Below are positions 1 to 9,104 of a DNA stretch of 64,000 bases, one piece after another. The notes below the pieces were generated by a model. It did not search any database. It saw only the letters and a program-made list of their open reading frames with translations, and was not told the origin of the DNA. The stretch is from Endotrypanum monterogeii. Taxonomy: Eukaryota > Euglenozoa > Kinetoplastea > Trypanosomatida > Trypanosomatidae. How positions within the stretch are numbered: position 1 is the stretch's first letter; each line of letters starts with the position of its first letter. The translations under genes were made by a program, and so were the position numbers. The DNA lies in contig CM007345.1 of the NCBI GenBank assembly GCA_000333855.2, forward strand, positions 1-64,000, given 5' to 3'.

Positions 1-88
1 AACCCTAACCCTAACCCTAACCCTAACCCTAACCCTAACCCTAACCCTAACCCTAACCCTAACCCTAACCCTAACCCTGACCCTAACC
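1..88. repeat. Telomere repeat array, C-rich strand
   Basis: Tandem AACCCT hexamers run from base 1, about fourteen units, with one variant unit (GACCCT) at 79-84 and a last partial unit ending at 88. The G-rich strand (TTAGGG) points off the left edge, so the window starts at a true chromosome end. The array is probably cut short by the assembly. The single variant at the inner border is typical of proximal telomere repeats, which are copied by DNA replication rather than renewed by telomerase. Confidence 0.97.
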
Positions 89-3000
89 AACAATGGAGGC
101 CCCAACACCACCCGTAACAGTGCCTGGGGAATGTCGCAACCCCCAAGGAACACCCCAATATTCGACCCCCAGCCCATGGGGGTCACCCTAGGCATTTCCA
201 TGGGAACCGGCCCAGAGGGTGCTGGGAGGGGTGCCCGGCAAGGGGTCCAGAGGGTGTTTTCGGGTCGACCTTCAAACGGCGCCCAAAAGCCCGAACAAAC
301 GTCAAAGAACCCCGAATAAACTATGCAGACACCATCTTTTGGGGGCGGAGATGTTAAAAGACATGGTCGAAAACTGCCCTCGGCAGGGGTCCGCCGGACC
401 GGGTCGGGCCTCTGAAGACGCCTTCGGCCAACATTTGGGCCGAAAAAAAAAACGCACCATTCGCGCTCCGGACACAAAAGAAACATGCTTCTCGGTTACA
501 GACGGCGTCCATTGGGGTCGATGTTTGGTTTTCGGCACCCTTCAATGAAACATATGACAAGGTCCTAAAATCGCCCTGGGCGGCCAAACACGAGGTCGAG
601 AGGAGATGCTCAGGTCATAATTAGCGAACATAAAAGGGCCATTGAAAAAAAAACGACACTTTGATGACAGACGAATGGGGAGAAACACTCCACTTTGGAG
701 ATGGAAATATCATAAAGGTGTTTATCTTCGTACACCTTCAACCTCTCTTCAGGGGTGTTGCAGGAATATTATCTGACATGATTTGGGCGCCATTGATGAT
801 GATGCAGTTAACCAGCCGGCCCTGGTCGTGGGAGATGAGTTTCAGATGTGTACTAGGTTGGTGTTTTTCACGCGAAGGACCGCATAACCGCCACCTCGTG
901 AGTTTACTTCAATCACAAGGATTTCGAAAGGTTATACAAGATAGATAAAGAGTAAGAATCCGTATCAAATAGAGGTGTACAAGAGGAGGACATATTTTGT
1001 GACTTGGGGTCAATAATCCTTCCTCAGGAAACATCAGAGGACACTGGCGGTTACTTGCCGCGGTTCCTCTGCAACACCTCGGTTCGTGCACCAAGATTAA
1101 GATGGATCTAACAGCCTCGAAAAAAAAAAAAGGCGTTCGCCAACGCGTTTCGTATTTTGTATAATAGTCTCAAATATATTTGTTTACATCAGTCAGGTTC
1201 CAGGTTTTATTCCTTAGGAGCCCAGGGGGACCGCGGTGGCAGCCACACCCTCCTACCGTCGGACACATTAGAGGGCGTCTACCGGGTGAACACGTCACAG
1301 ATAGTATCGAAAACATGGGTTTATGAGAAACACGCATTCTCACAGAATGCACTTGGTATAGAGAAGAGCACTCCTTCAAGTTTTCGACCAATATGTTCCC
1401 AGATCCGATACCACCCACCGCCACCCTGACGTCACAGATGACATTGCCTCAAAAAAAAAAAGGCCCCCGCCCATATGTGTAGCAGCGGAGAGCCGCGCAA
1501 TAGTGAATTCATCCCGCGTAATCAGCGAAACGCGTGGGCTCTATCGCTGTCAGCCACGCTCGCGTTGGAGACCGTCAAGAACACTCAAAGACGAACCGAG
1601 CCCTATTCACAAACCTGCGGTAATATGTCTAGCTGTTGGAAAAGGAAGCTGCCCGTAGACAGCTTTCCGTCTATATTTAGCCGTCTCATGGCGGTCACTT
1701 AAAGAAAGAGAGTGGCAGGTTCGTTTTGGAAGTTGGTGTATAGAATACAGAGCCTACTTGTTCACAAGAAACATCAAGACAAGAAGGAGGACGCATACCA
1801 GCAAAGTCTAAATCCGTCGCCACATGCAGCAGGGGGATTTAGAAGAACCGAACAAACACCACCTGAGTGCAGCGGACAGAAGGTCCTGGACTCGTGGTAA
1901 GAAAAATTAGAGCGTCCCTATTTAGTGGCAAAAACTTGGGAGTCACCAATAGTCTTCGTTTCCACAGCACCTCTCACAGGCACAGCACCAGGCTGCCATC
2001 CAGATGTAGGAATTTGAGCTGCTAACTGAACTGAAGACAATCGTACTAATTTTTTTTTGAGTCGAGCAAACACGTCCAAACTCGATTGTAGATGTGCCGT
2101 GAATAAGCTCACGATTCGCTATTCACTCGTCGCGTCGTCCTAGAGGAAGGAATATCGCCCTGATATTCCTGTATCTCGGGATTAGCCCCGAGGAGAACGT
2201 TATGATTAAAGAAATGGTAGGCTGAAACGCGCGGAAACCGCTCGATCCGACTTCCACGTATCTGCTCCCTTTCAACTGTTTTTTTGTTGTTGTTGTTGAC
2301 GTTGTTGTGTGAGAACAAAAAAATGGAGCCACAAGCGCACGAAACCACTACGATGCGTATCAATCAACAGGGCTCTTGGCACCAGACAGGCGATGTTGAT
2401 CACATCTCCCATCTTCTGAGAACTCCTGGAAACAACACGGGTTGAGTATGACTTACGCCGTAAGCGGTGGTGTAGGCAATTTTCAAAAAGCTGGAACCAC
2501 TACAGCAACCGATCCTTCTTTTCTCTAAGCCAGATATCGTAATCGAGTAACTTTTTTTTTTTTTTTGCGTGCGTGTGTGTGGATGGGGGCGAAGCGAAAT
2601 ATTCTGAGAGGCATATGAAACCAAAACGGAGCCAAAGTAGCTGAAACAAAAAAAAAATGATACAGGAGACACATGAGAATAAAACATGTTAAAGATATTT
2701 TTTATTTTTATGTGGTTGGTGGTAAAAAATAAAAATAAAAATACGCAGACTTTACTGCATACAGTCTAGCTACACTGGAGTACGTGTTGGTGGTACGAGT
2801 CATCGTCGATATTTTTCTGACTGCATACTCCGATTAGCCCGCGCTAGGGCAATCAATGTAATCCACCTCGGCTTTCAGCAGAACGCGCCGCGGCGCGCTA
2901 TGCAGCCTTTACTGAAGCTTGCAAATGTTATTGGGTGAGAACTTCTGTGGCGCTTCTGACTGACGTTGGCAACAGTACAAAATGATGGTGGAAAGGGAAA

Positions 3001-3372
3001 AAGGTAAACTTGAATGGTATCAAATCGAGCTACCCGTGATTCAGTGTCACCTCTCTCTCTTTTTGGAAGACAGTGAAGCGATGGCTAAAAAAAAAAAGCC
3101 AAAACAGAGATTGTCAGGATAAAGACACGGGAGCTGTGGCACCGATCGGAGAATCAGGAGGAAAACACTTTCACTTCAAACATAATCCTATCTTTTGAAT
3201 TTTAAATGAAACGGCTCAATTGAAGACTGTTCCCAAAAACTTTGAGAAATCAATGTGAACATTAATCTCGTGTGGACTCACGCATTCTTTACAGACTCGT
3301 TACGCGTAGTGAGACCTTCTCAAGATGTGCTTCCAGTTTACCACTGATAATGGCGCATCGTACCTATTTTGA
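89..3372. other. Subtelomeric region without a convincing gene
   Basis: About 3.3 kb between telomere and first gene. Reading frames here are short and mostly lack an ATG. The first 500 bases are GC-rich with C and G runs; the rest has many A or T homopolymers. Visible details: a short perfect hairpin at 166-182, a repeated CCAGAGGGTG (212-221 and 247-256), and two similar GCCTC/poly-A/GGC blocks (1114-1134 and 1446-1464). No surface-antigen genes, retroelements or long tandem arrays are visible. Confidence 0.7.
166..182. repeat. Short perfect inverted repeat near the telomere
   Basis: CCCCCA, then GCCCA, then TGGGGG form a 6-bp stem with a 5-base loop, 78 bases inside the last telomere repeat. 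Telomere-adjacent conserved boxes are known in Leishmania subtelomeres, but I cannot confirm that this is one. Confidence 0.5.
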
Positions 3373-3377
3373 TGGAG

Positions 3378-3402
3378 CTGGAAAGAAAGAAAAAAAGGAG
3401 AA
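3378..3402 (-). promoter_or_regulatory. Terminal polypyrimidine tract with AG
   Basis: On the minus strand a run of about 20 pyrimidines ends in CAG at 3378-3379, some 240 bases downstream of the last gene's stop. In trypanosomatids a downstream splice-acceptor tract directs polyadenylation of the upstream mRNA. This one may therefore set the 3' end of the glycosyltransferase mRNA, since no credible coding frame follows it. Confidence 0.45.
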
Positions 3403-3642
3403 ACAGCACCAGCGAGTATTGAAGATGAGAGCTAGATGATCAGCGAGCTCAAATGGCTTCAGTAAAGGCGCACCGCAACGTCCTTTCCCTGTCAAGACCC
3501 GCTAGAGTCTACCTCACGCGCTGGGTTGTGGATTCACTTCGCGCAAAACGGCGCCACGTGGCATTCGCGAAGCTTGTCGCCGAAGCTCAGAAACACGGAG
3601 CGGCAAAAAGTCAAATTTTGCTCAACACAGTTTGGGCACAAT

Positions 3643-5061
3643 TTAAAAGATAGCATCCGTCGCGCGAATGTGATGAGGCAATCCTACAGCTTCTGTCGGT
3701 GTCCAGACGGCTGGCAGACGCCGTCGGTTTCCCTGGGAATTAGCTAGTGCAGTTACATTAAAATCAAGAATCCGGGGGTCGTAGGTCTTGTACTTATCGC
3801 GACACCGTTGACTTTCACCGATCTCCCTGATGGTTTGCAGCCTTTGTTCGTCTAGGACCCACATGTCAACTGGAATGTTTCCACGGAAAGGTAACGGTTT
3901 GCGTCCCACATCGCTGTGGGGGTTACGTGAATCGGGAAACCATTTCTCACGACGATACTGCAACCGAATGATACCATTGTTCATGCGCGCAAACTTGACG
4001 CTGGCGTTAAAGTAGGCAGTGTCTTTGAAAATGCCATGATCTTTGCTCAGAGCAGCAGCTTTCAGGTTCCCATTTTCGTAGTGAATGAACCTACCTTTTG
4101 AAGAGCAGTAGTTTTTAAAGCCGAGGGCTTCCATGCGCCACCCATAGTCGATATCCTCGCCATAGGCCGGGTAAAAGTTTTCATCGAAGAACCCTACAGT
4201 TGCAATGGTCAGTCGCGGTAAGGCGAACGCGCACATGTATGGAATGTATTGGGTGTAGAAAACCCCATAGGTGTCACTGAACTCTTGGGACATATTCTCC
4301 GGATTCATTGCCCGAATGCGGTACGGTAGGGAAGGCGCGGTAACCACAGGGTATCGATCGCTGCGGTATGCAAACTTCGCATTCCCGACATTTTTAAGCG
4401 TTGTCGATTCAGCAACAACCTCTGCTTCGAGTCGCTGGATACGCTCAGCCTGATTGCTTGTTTCGTTTTTCACCTTGACGATAAAATCCTTGAGGAGACC
4501 CGGCCCGAAGCGCACATCAGCATTGCTTATGAATAGCCACGGCACCTTTTCTATTGGATACGTGAGAACATGGCGAAGCCCTTGATTGACAGCCGCGGCG
4601 TAGCCAATATTCTCTGGGTGGTGAATAATGAAGAGCCTTTTCCCAACGTAGTGATTTAGCTTGTGGGAGAGGCGGTCAAGCAGCTTCCGCAGAGGGATAA
4701 ACTCGCCATTATTGATGAACATAATGTACGTTATCGGAACGGTAATGTTGCAGAGCAGCACCTTCATGTCCTGATAGTCCATGGTTACAGGCATAAGAAA
4801 GTATGGTATCCGCTCAGGGTCATCCTCACTGTGGGCAAGACGCTCTGCAACGCACCCGAAAAAGCTCTCGTCACTGACGTATGCCTCCCCGGGACGGTTA
4901 GTATCTTCAAAGATGTCCATTACATCACATCGATAATACAGGTACAGTGGTGCTAAATAACATACTATAAAAAGGAGAATGTAAAGGAATATGTTCCGAT
5001 TTGTTCGCTTTATTACCCCGCGCAGTCTGGTGCTGGCGAAGGCGATCGTCCGTGGTGGCAT
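3643..5061 (-). CDS. GT2-like glycosyltransferase, type II membrane protein
   Basis: 472 aa. The first in-frame ATG is at 5061; the frame is open further upstream but without ATG, and a good splice acceptor lies 128 bases before it with no ATG between. A basic N-terminus precedes one membrane segment (about residues 24-42), giving the type II topology of Golgi glycosyltransferases. The lumenal part has GT-A family 2 features: ENIGYAAAVNQG at about 150-161, an NAD motif at 180-182 where the DxD metal site is expected, and later GFFDENFYPAYGEDIDYGWR, the usual acceptor-side block. Role by family: transfer of a sugar from a nucleotide donor during glycoconjugate assembly; donor and acceptor cannot be read from sequence. 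It is the last gene before the telomere. Confidence 0.85.
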   Translation of the reverse strand: MPPRTIAFASTRLRGVIKRTNRNIFLYILLFIVCYLAPLYLYYRCDVMDIFEDTNRPGEAYVSDESFFGCVAERLAHSEDDPERIPYFLMPVTMDYQDMKVLLCNITVPITYIMFINNGEFIPLRKLLDRLSHKLNHYVGKRLFIIHHPENIGYAAAVNQGLRHVLTYPIEKVPWLFISNADVRFGPGLLKDFIVKVKNETSNQAERIQRLEAEVVAESTTLKNVGNAKFAYRSDRYPVVTAPSLPYRIRAMNPENMSQEFSDTYGVFYTQYIPYMCAFALPRLTIATVGFFDENFYPAYGEDIDYGWRMEALGFKNYCSSKGRFIHYENGNLKAAALSKDHGIFKDTAYFNASVKFARMNNGIIRLQYRREKWFPDSRNPHSDVGRKPLPFRGNIPVDMWVLDEQRLQTIREIGESQRCRDKYKTYDPRILDFNVTALANSQGNRRRLPAVWTPTEAVGLPHHIRATDAIF

Positions 5062-5704
5062 CCTCGCTGACCTACACAACAACAAAGATGCGAGCAGCAA
5101 AAACAATACCTCTTCAAGGCTCGATCTCTGAATTGAGGTCAGATCACGTTGAGGCGCAGCAGCACGTTTTTGCTTTATTATTGTTTGGCTGCGAGAGAGA
5201 ATGGTAAAAGAAAACTCAAAGGTAAAATCATACAAAGGGAAATGGTTTCAGCGGGGTACAGGGACGGGACATGGAGAAAAAATCGATGGAACAGTCTGCG
5301 AAAAAAAAAGGGAAACATGATGCGTTTCTGTATTTTCTTTGTTCATTTGACACACCGTAGTCTGTGCAGCCTGCGAGATCCAGATAGCACTGGAGGCTGC
5401 CATGCATACTTACAAAAATATATATACTTCATCACATATAGATAGATAGAATGCAGGGAGAGGCATGAGGCTGAGCTGACACCGTCTATTTTTGGCCCTT
5501 GACCCCACAGGCAAGCAGTGGAAATCGGTAGCATTCGTGGATAGTTAAGAAGAAGAAAAGCGCACATGCCGAAATATTCACACGTACGCCTGTGTGTGTG
5601 TGTGTGTCTGTGTGTGTGATCAGGATGTGAACTGTCGGTACATTTATAGCTCATTCTGTATTGCTACCTCGTGTCCTATAGCGCCTGGCTCTGCGCCACA
5701 GGAT
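5062..5704. other. Intergenic: glycosyltransferase leader and Naa20 3' UTR
   Basis: Apart from the acceptor listed separately, it holds an A/T-rich stretch around 5400-5450 and a short GT repeat at about 5590-5620. No coding frame with an ATG is convincing. Confidence 0.6.
5189..5216 (-). promoter_or_regulatory. Predicted trans-splice acceptor for the glycosyltransferase
   Basis: On the minus strand a pyrimidine-rich stretch (TTTTCTTTTACCATTCTCTC) ends in GCAG, with AG at 5190-5189. The resulting 5' UTR would be about 128 bases with no upstream ATG, which supports the 5061 start. Inferred from the known acceptor pattern, not from RNA data. Confidence 0.65.
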
Positions 5705-6265
5705 TCACGTCCACTCCAGCTCCTCTGGCTTGATCGACCGTTTCAGCGGAATGACACTACTACTTCGGCGTTCTGCGTCCCGTGAGAGAGCTAGCCGCAT
5801 GTCCAGGGCGTCTTCGTCGCTCTTGAAAGGACCCTTTGGGCCGTCACCACGGTAATAGTTGACCACTGTGCGGTACACGATGTAACCAAGTCGATGATAC
5901 ATCTCCTGTGCCACCTCGTTACTCTTGCGGACGAAAAGGTCGACAAAGTAGGCGTTGTGCACAAACTCGCTGATCTGTGCCAACTCCAACATAAGCGTCT
6001 CGCCGAGTCCTACTCGCCGAAACGTGGGTGCTACGGAAACCGCGGACACGTGCCCGTGATAATCTTCTCCTTTCCCTTCAGCTTTTCCGAGTGAGTAGGC
6101 CATGGGAATCCCAGTTGTCGGGTGGATGCAAATTCGCTGGTATTCGGGCCAGTGCGTCACATACTCGCCGTAAAAAGATGTATCGTACGTCTCTGTCAAC
6201 TGGTCTAAATTCACATAGTTGAGCCGCAGAGTGTCGCACAGCGTCATGCACTGAAAGGAAGTCAT
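5705..6265 (-). CDS. NAA20: N-terminal acetyltransferase B catalytic subunit (Naa20)
   Basis: 186 aa, about the usual Naa20 length. The product begins MTSFQCMTLCDTLRLNYVNLD and continues with LTETYDTSFYGEYVTHWPEY, which matches the N-terminus typical of Naa20 closely. The GNAT acetyl-CoA loop is seen as VAPTFRRVGLGETLM, followed by FVDLFVRKSN and the Naa20-type YRTVVNYYRGD. NatB acetylates the start Met of proteins beginning Met-Asp, -Glu, -Asn or -Gln, on the ribosome, with the partner Naa25 (not in this window). The start is the only ATG near the family start; seven upstream codons are open but begin with GTG. A minus-strand pyrimidine tract at about 6352-6383 could serve its trans-splicing. 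Confidence 0.93.
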   Translation of the reverse strand: MTSFQCMTLCDTLRLNYVNLDQLTETYDTSFYGEYVTHWPEYQRICIHPTTGIPMAYSLGKAEGKGEDYHGHVSAVSVAPTFRRVGLGETLMLELAQISEFVHNAYFVDLFVRKSNEVAQEMYHRLGYIVYRTVVNYYRGDGPKGPFKSDEDALDMRLALSRDAERRSSSVIPLKRSIKPEELEWT

Positions 6266-6680
6266 CTTTGGCCGGCGGTACACCAACTGCGCTGCCGCTA
6301 TTTACTTTCTATTTCTCCATTCAGAGTGCGATGCATGCGCATCCAGATAACAGAGAGGAAAGGAAGGGGGAAAAAGAGAAAATGTTACATAGAACCCAAG
6401 TATCCCACGTCAGAGCCAGTGCATTACAAGATGCACCGCACATAGGCTCAGAGGGTGTGATCGCCAGGTCTCCTGCGCCTTGTCGTGGGTGAGGAGCGCA
6501 AAAAGAAATAGTTGACGATGCGTCGAGGACAGGTAAGATGTGCGATCTCTGATCTAAACGACAGTGAATTCGTAGTCGCTCTGTGTAAGTTACTAGAGAC
6601 TTTCGCCTCCTGCGTGTTTTTATTTTTTTTTTCATGGCAATGCCGTCATGAAGCACTCGAGCGGCACTCTCGGGTACAAC
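6266..6680. other. Intergenic: Naa20 leader and 3' UTR of the BMT5-like gene
   Basis: Purine-rich on the plus strand around 6352-6383, so the minus strand has a pyrimidine tract suited to trans-splicing of Naa20. Nothing else recognised. Confidence 0.6.
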
Positions 6681-8459
6681 TTACACCGGCGGCTCATGCT
6701 TTGCGGCCCGATGCTGCTCAAGAGCGCGGCGGTCTGTGAAAGGCCTTTGTGGCTGGCACTGATTGCACACCAAATCTGCGGCAGCGTCTCCGGGAAGTGG
6801 AGATAAGTAGCGGAGGTGCTCCTCATAAGCATCGCAAGTTGTAAAATGCAGCCCGCAGATGTTGCAGTAGCCGGCAGCGGTACTCTCCCCCAATTGCATC
6901 GCATTTAGAGCCACCTCCAGTGAGTCGCGTGGGACCTCGATCTGCCTATGCACGCGTGCATAAAGGGTCGGTGCCAGGGGAGTGGAGCTACGTGTGTGCT
7001 TCGCAATCTGATGCTGACGCAAATCGTCCTCGGTGTGGAACGGTCGATGAGGTTGACAAACGTCACAAATCCAGGAAGAAGACACCTCTGTTGCCGCTGA
7101 GCTGCGTTGCTCCGCCTTTTCCTTCATTACTGCGCCGTAGCCAGAGAGGTAGCGCTTCAGCTTCTTGGCTTCTTTCAATGTCAGTGTGCGACCGAGAATG
7201 GAGGTGTCTAGATGAGGTGGTATCGAGGACGCCCCGGCCGCTGGCGCAGGATCACACGCGCTACGATTCGCCTCTGCCAGACGCTGCGCCCGATAGAGAC
7301 TGACCCACGAAGTGCTGGGCAAGTACGGCATGAATACTTCCGCACGTTCCACAGGGGTGTCAGAAAGGTGAGGGCCTAGAACCACTCGCGCCACAAGACG
7401 AGCAACGAGGCTTGGGTGGAGAAGGGGTAAGGGCTGCTGGGCAAAGGTGGACGAGTTGTTTACGGAGAGATCTTCATAGCTGGGCGCCAGGGTGTCTGTC
7501 AGCACGCATTCCCTCAACTCAGCCTTCTCATCAGTGAATTCCGCAGAAGCGTTCAGAGTCGAAAGTGCAATGCCCAACCACTCAGAGAAGTCACCGCGTG
7601 GAAGCCTCGCACTGGCGGACGAGGCCTGCTTCGGTGCCCAGGAAGACACCTCCGCGAAGAGGCGGAGTAGCACCTCCTTAAGCTCTGCCTGGTACAGCAC
7701 GAAGTAGTACTGGACCATGGTACGAAACGGAAATGCAGCGTCGCTCTGGTGACGACGATTTATGTATTCGGGGAAATCAGCAGGCCGAAGTAGCACAGCC
7801 GCAACGCAAATGTAGCCGCTCCGAGCAGCGCACCCCAGTAAGTCCCACCGCCGCGCCTGGTCGTCACAAAGGGTGACCAGAATCTCTTGAGGATAGGCCG
7901 GGATCGGCGAGGCATGGTAGAGCTCACGTGCGCTGTGAAAGAAGTGCGAAAGGAGAGAGCGCTGTCTGTAGAGGTCCTCGAACCCGATGTGAGGGTTATT
8001 AAAGACGAGGAGATGGAACGGATGGTCGCGTAGCGAAACTGGTGCAGCCAGAAGCGACGTCGCGTTGACACCGCCATAGTAGCGCACAGATACGCGCTGC
8101 TTAGTCGAAAAGTAGTCGAGAAACCTAACCGCCTCTGGGTATTTGGACTGAATATCTTGTGGACTGTCAAAGGTTGTAGTGATCACCTTCACCACGGAAC
8201 CGGGCCTCCACACGTCAGAAGCCGCACTGCTGCTAGTCGCTCGGCGAACTGCCGCGCTGCGGGAGAGCCGTTTCACAAGTGCATAAGTGAAGCTCAGATT
8301 TCCTTCGCCGACGAGCAGAATGCAGAGAGGGTCAGGTAGCGCTGGGAAGAGTTTGTCGCTCGCCTCATCGGGGATGTCCTCCGGCCGATGCTGCTCGGAG
8401 GACAAGAAGCAGTCCGGAATTTTCCCCATGCCCTTGTCCGTTTCCTCAGGTTCCCGCAT
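6681..8459 (-). CDS. BMT5-like rRNA methyltransferase with C-terminal zinc fingers
   Basis: 592 aa from the first ATG. Residues about 46-300 form a DUF2431/BMT5-like methyltransferase: the SAM-binding signature LLVGEGNLSFTYAL lies at about 48-61 and the second family block is FHLLVFNNPHIGFEDL. The yeast prototype Bmt5 methylates N3 of a uridine in 25S rRNA; the target here is inferred from family only. The middle (about 300-450) is not recognised. The C-terminus carries zinc-finger-like units: two close copies of the pattern CxxCQPxRPF...LxxHxxAKH, and between them CNICGLHF...EEHL, which lacks a clear second His. Such fingers often contact RNA. Likely nucleolar, in ribosome maturation. Confidence 0.82.
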   Translation of the reverse strand: MREPEETDKGMGKIPDCFLSSEQHRPEDIPDEASDKLFPALPDPLCILLVGEGNLSFTYALVKRLSRSAAVRRATSSSAASDVWRPGSVVKVITTTFDSPQDIQSKYPEAVRFLDYFSTKQRVSVRYYGGVNATSLLAAPVSLRDHPFHLLVFNNPHIGFEDLYRQRSLLSHFFHSARELYHASPIPAYPQEILVTLCDDQARRWDLLGCAARSGYICVAAVLLRPADFPEYINRRHQSDAAFPFRTMVQYYFVLYQAELKEVLLRLFAEVSSWAPKQASSASARLPRGDFSEWLGIALSTLNASAEFTDEKAELRECVLTDTLAPSYEDLSVNNSSTFAQQPLPLLHPSLVARLVARVVLGPHLSDTPVERAEVFMPYLPSTSWVSLYRAQRLAEANRSACDPAPAAGASSIPPHLDTSILGRTLTLKEAKKLKRYLSGYGAVMKEKAEQRSSAATEVSSSWICDVCQPHRPFHTEDDLRQHQIAKHTRSSTPLAPTLYARVHRQIEVPRDSLEVALNAMQLGESTAAGYCNICGLHFTTCDAYEEHLRYLSPLPGDAAADLVCNQCQPQRPFTDRRALEQHRAAKHEPPV

Positions 8460-9104
8460 GAGTGATGTGTGCAATATCGGAAAAAAAAAGTGTGTACACG
8501 CGTGCGTGGAGGGGGCGAGTGAAAGGAATTCGTAGGTATAACAGTTTGTTTCAGAACCTGGTGCTCAGACATTGTCATCATTGGATATCGAAGCACAACG
8601 CTACACACAATGGGTGCTTGAGCATTGTGACGAGAAAAGCAATAGACCAAGAAAAAGGGGCCGGCACATTGAATCACCGCGCGCGCCATTTGTAGAGGAA
8701 TTACCTCCTGCCCAGCGGAGTCAAGCCTTTCGAGAGGGTTTCTGGGCGTGGCTGTGGCAAAGAGTGAGTGCAACCTCGGTAGCAACAATTTTTTTTCTTT
8801 TAATGCTAGTCTTGGGATTGTTTCCTTTTCCAGAAAAATCAGTTGCTTTCTTGTCGACCCCTTTGGGGGCGTCCCGCACGTCGATCTTTGGCCCCCCCCC
8901 TTCTCTTACATATCGACCCATTGGCACCATGCACACACCTTTTGAGGAACAGAGACAGCATGGCCTGCATATGCGGAGCTTAGATTACATTTCGGTTGGC
9001 CTCCATTGACAAAGCAAGTAATAACAAAAACAGTAAAGAAAAGCAGGAATCCCCAAAACAGCACACGCGCCGCCGCTCCGTCTATGGGGAAAGTGAAATA
9101 CATC
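8460..9104. other. Intergenic between BMT5-like and coiled-coil genes
   Basis: 645 bases. A minus-strand T run at 8481-8489 lies close to the BMT5-like start but no AG follows before the ATG, so the acceptor must be elsewhere. Frames spanning 8572-9009 (plus) and 8906-9103 (minus) were examined and rejected. Confidence 0.55.

Noticed and set aside
664..948. Plus-strand ATG frame of about 94 codons in the subtelomere
   Set aside because: Wrong strand for the unit, no splice tract before it, and mixed composition without domain-like pattern.
8572..9009. Plus-strand frame of 145 codons with a hydrophobic segment
   Set aside because: It begins with TTG; the first ATG lies inside the hydrophobic stretch, so a eukaryotic product is unlikely.
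8906..9103. Minus-strand 65-codon frame with a hydrophobic segment after the coiled-coil gene
   Set aside because: It starts just after the upstream stop, leaving no room for a poly(A) site and splice acceptor.
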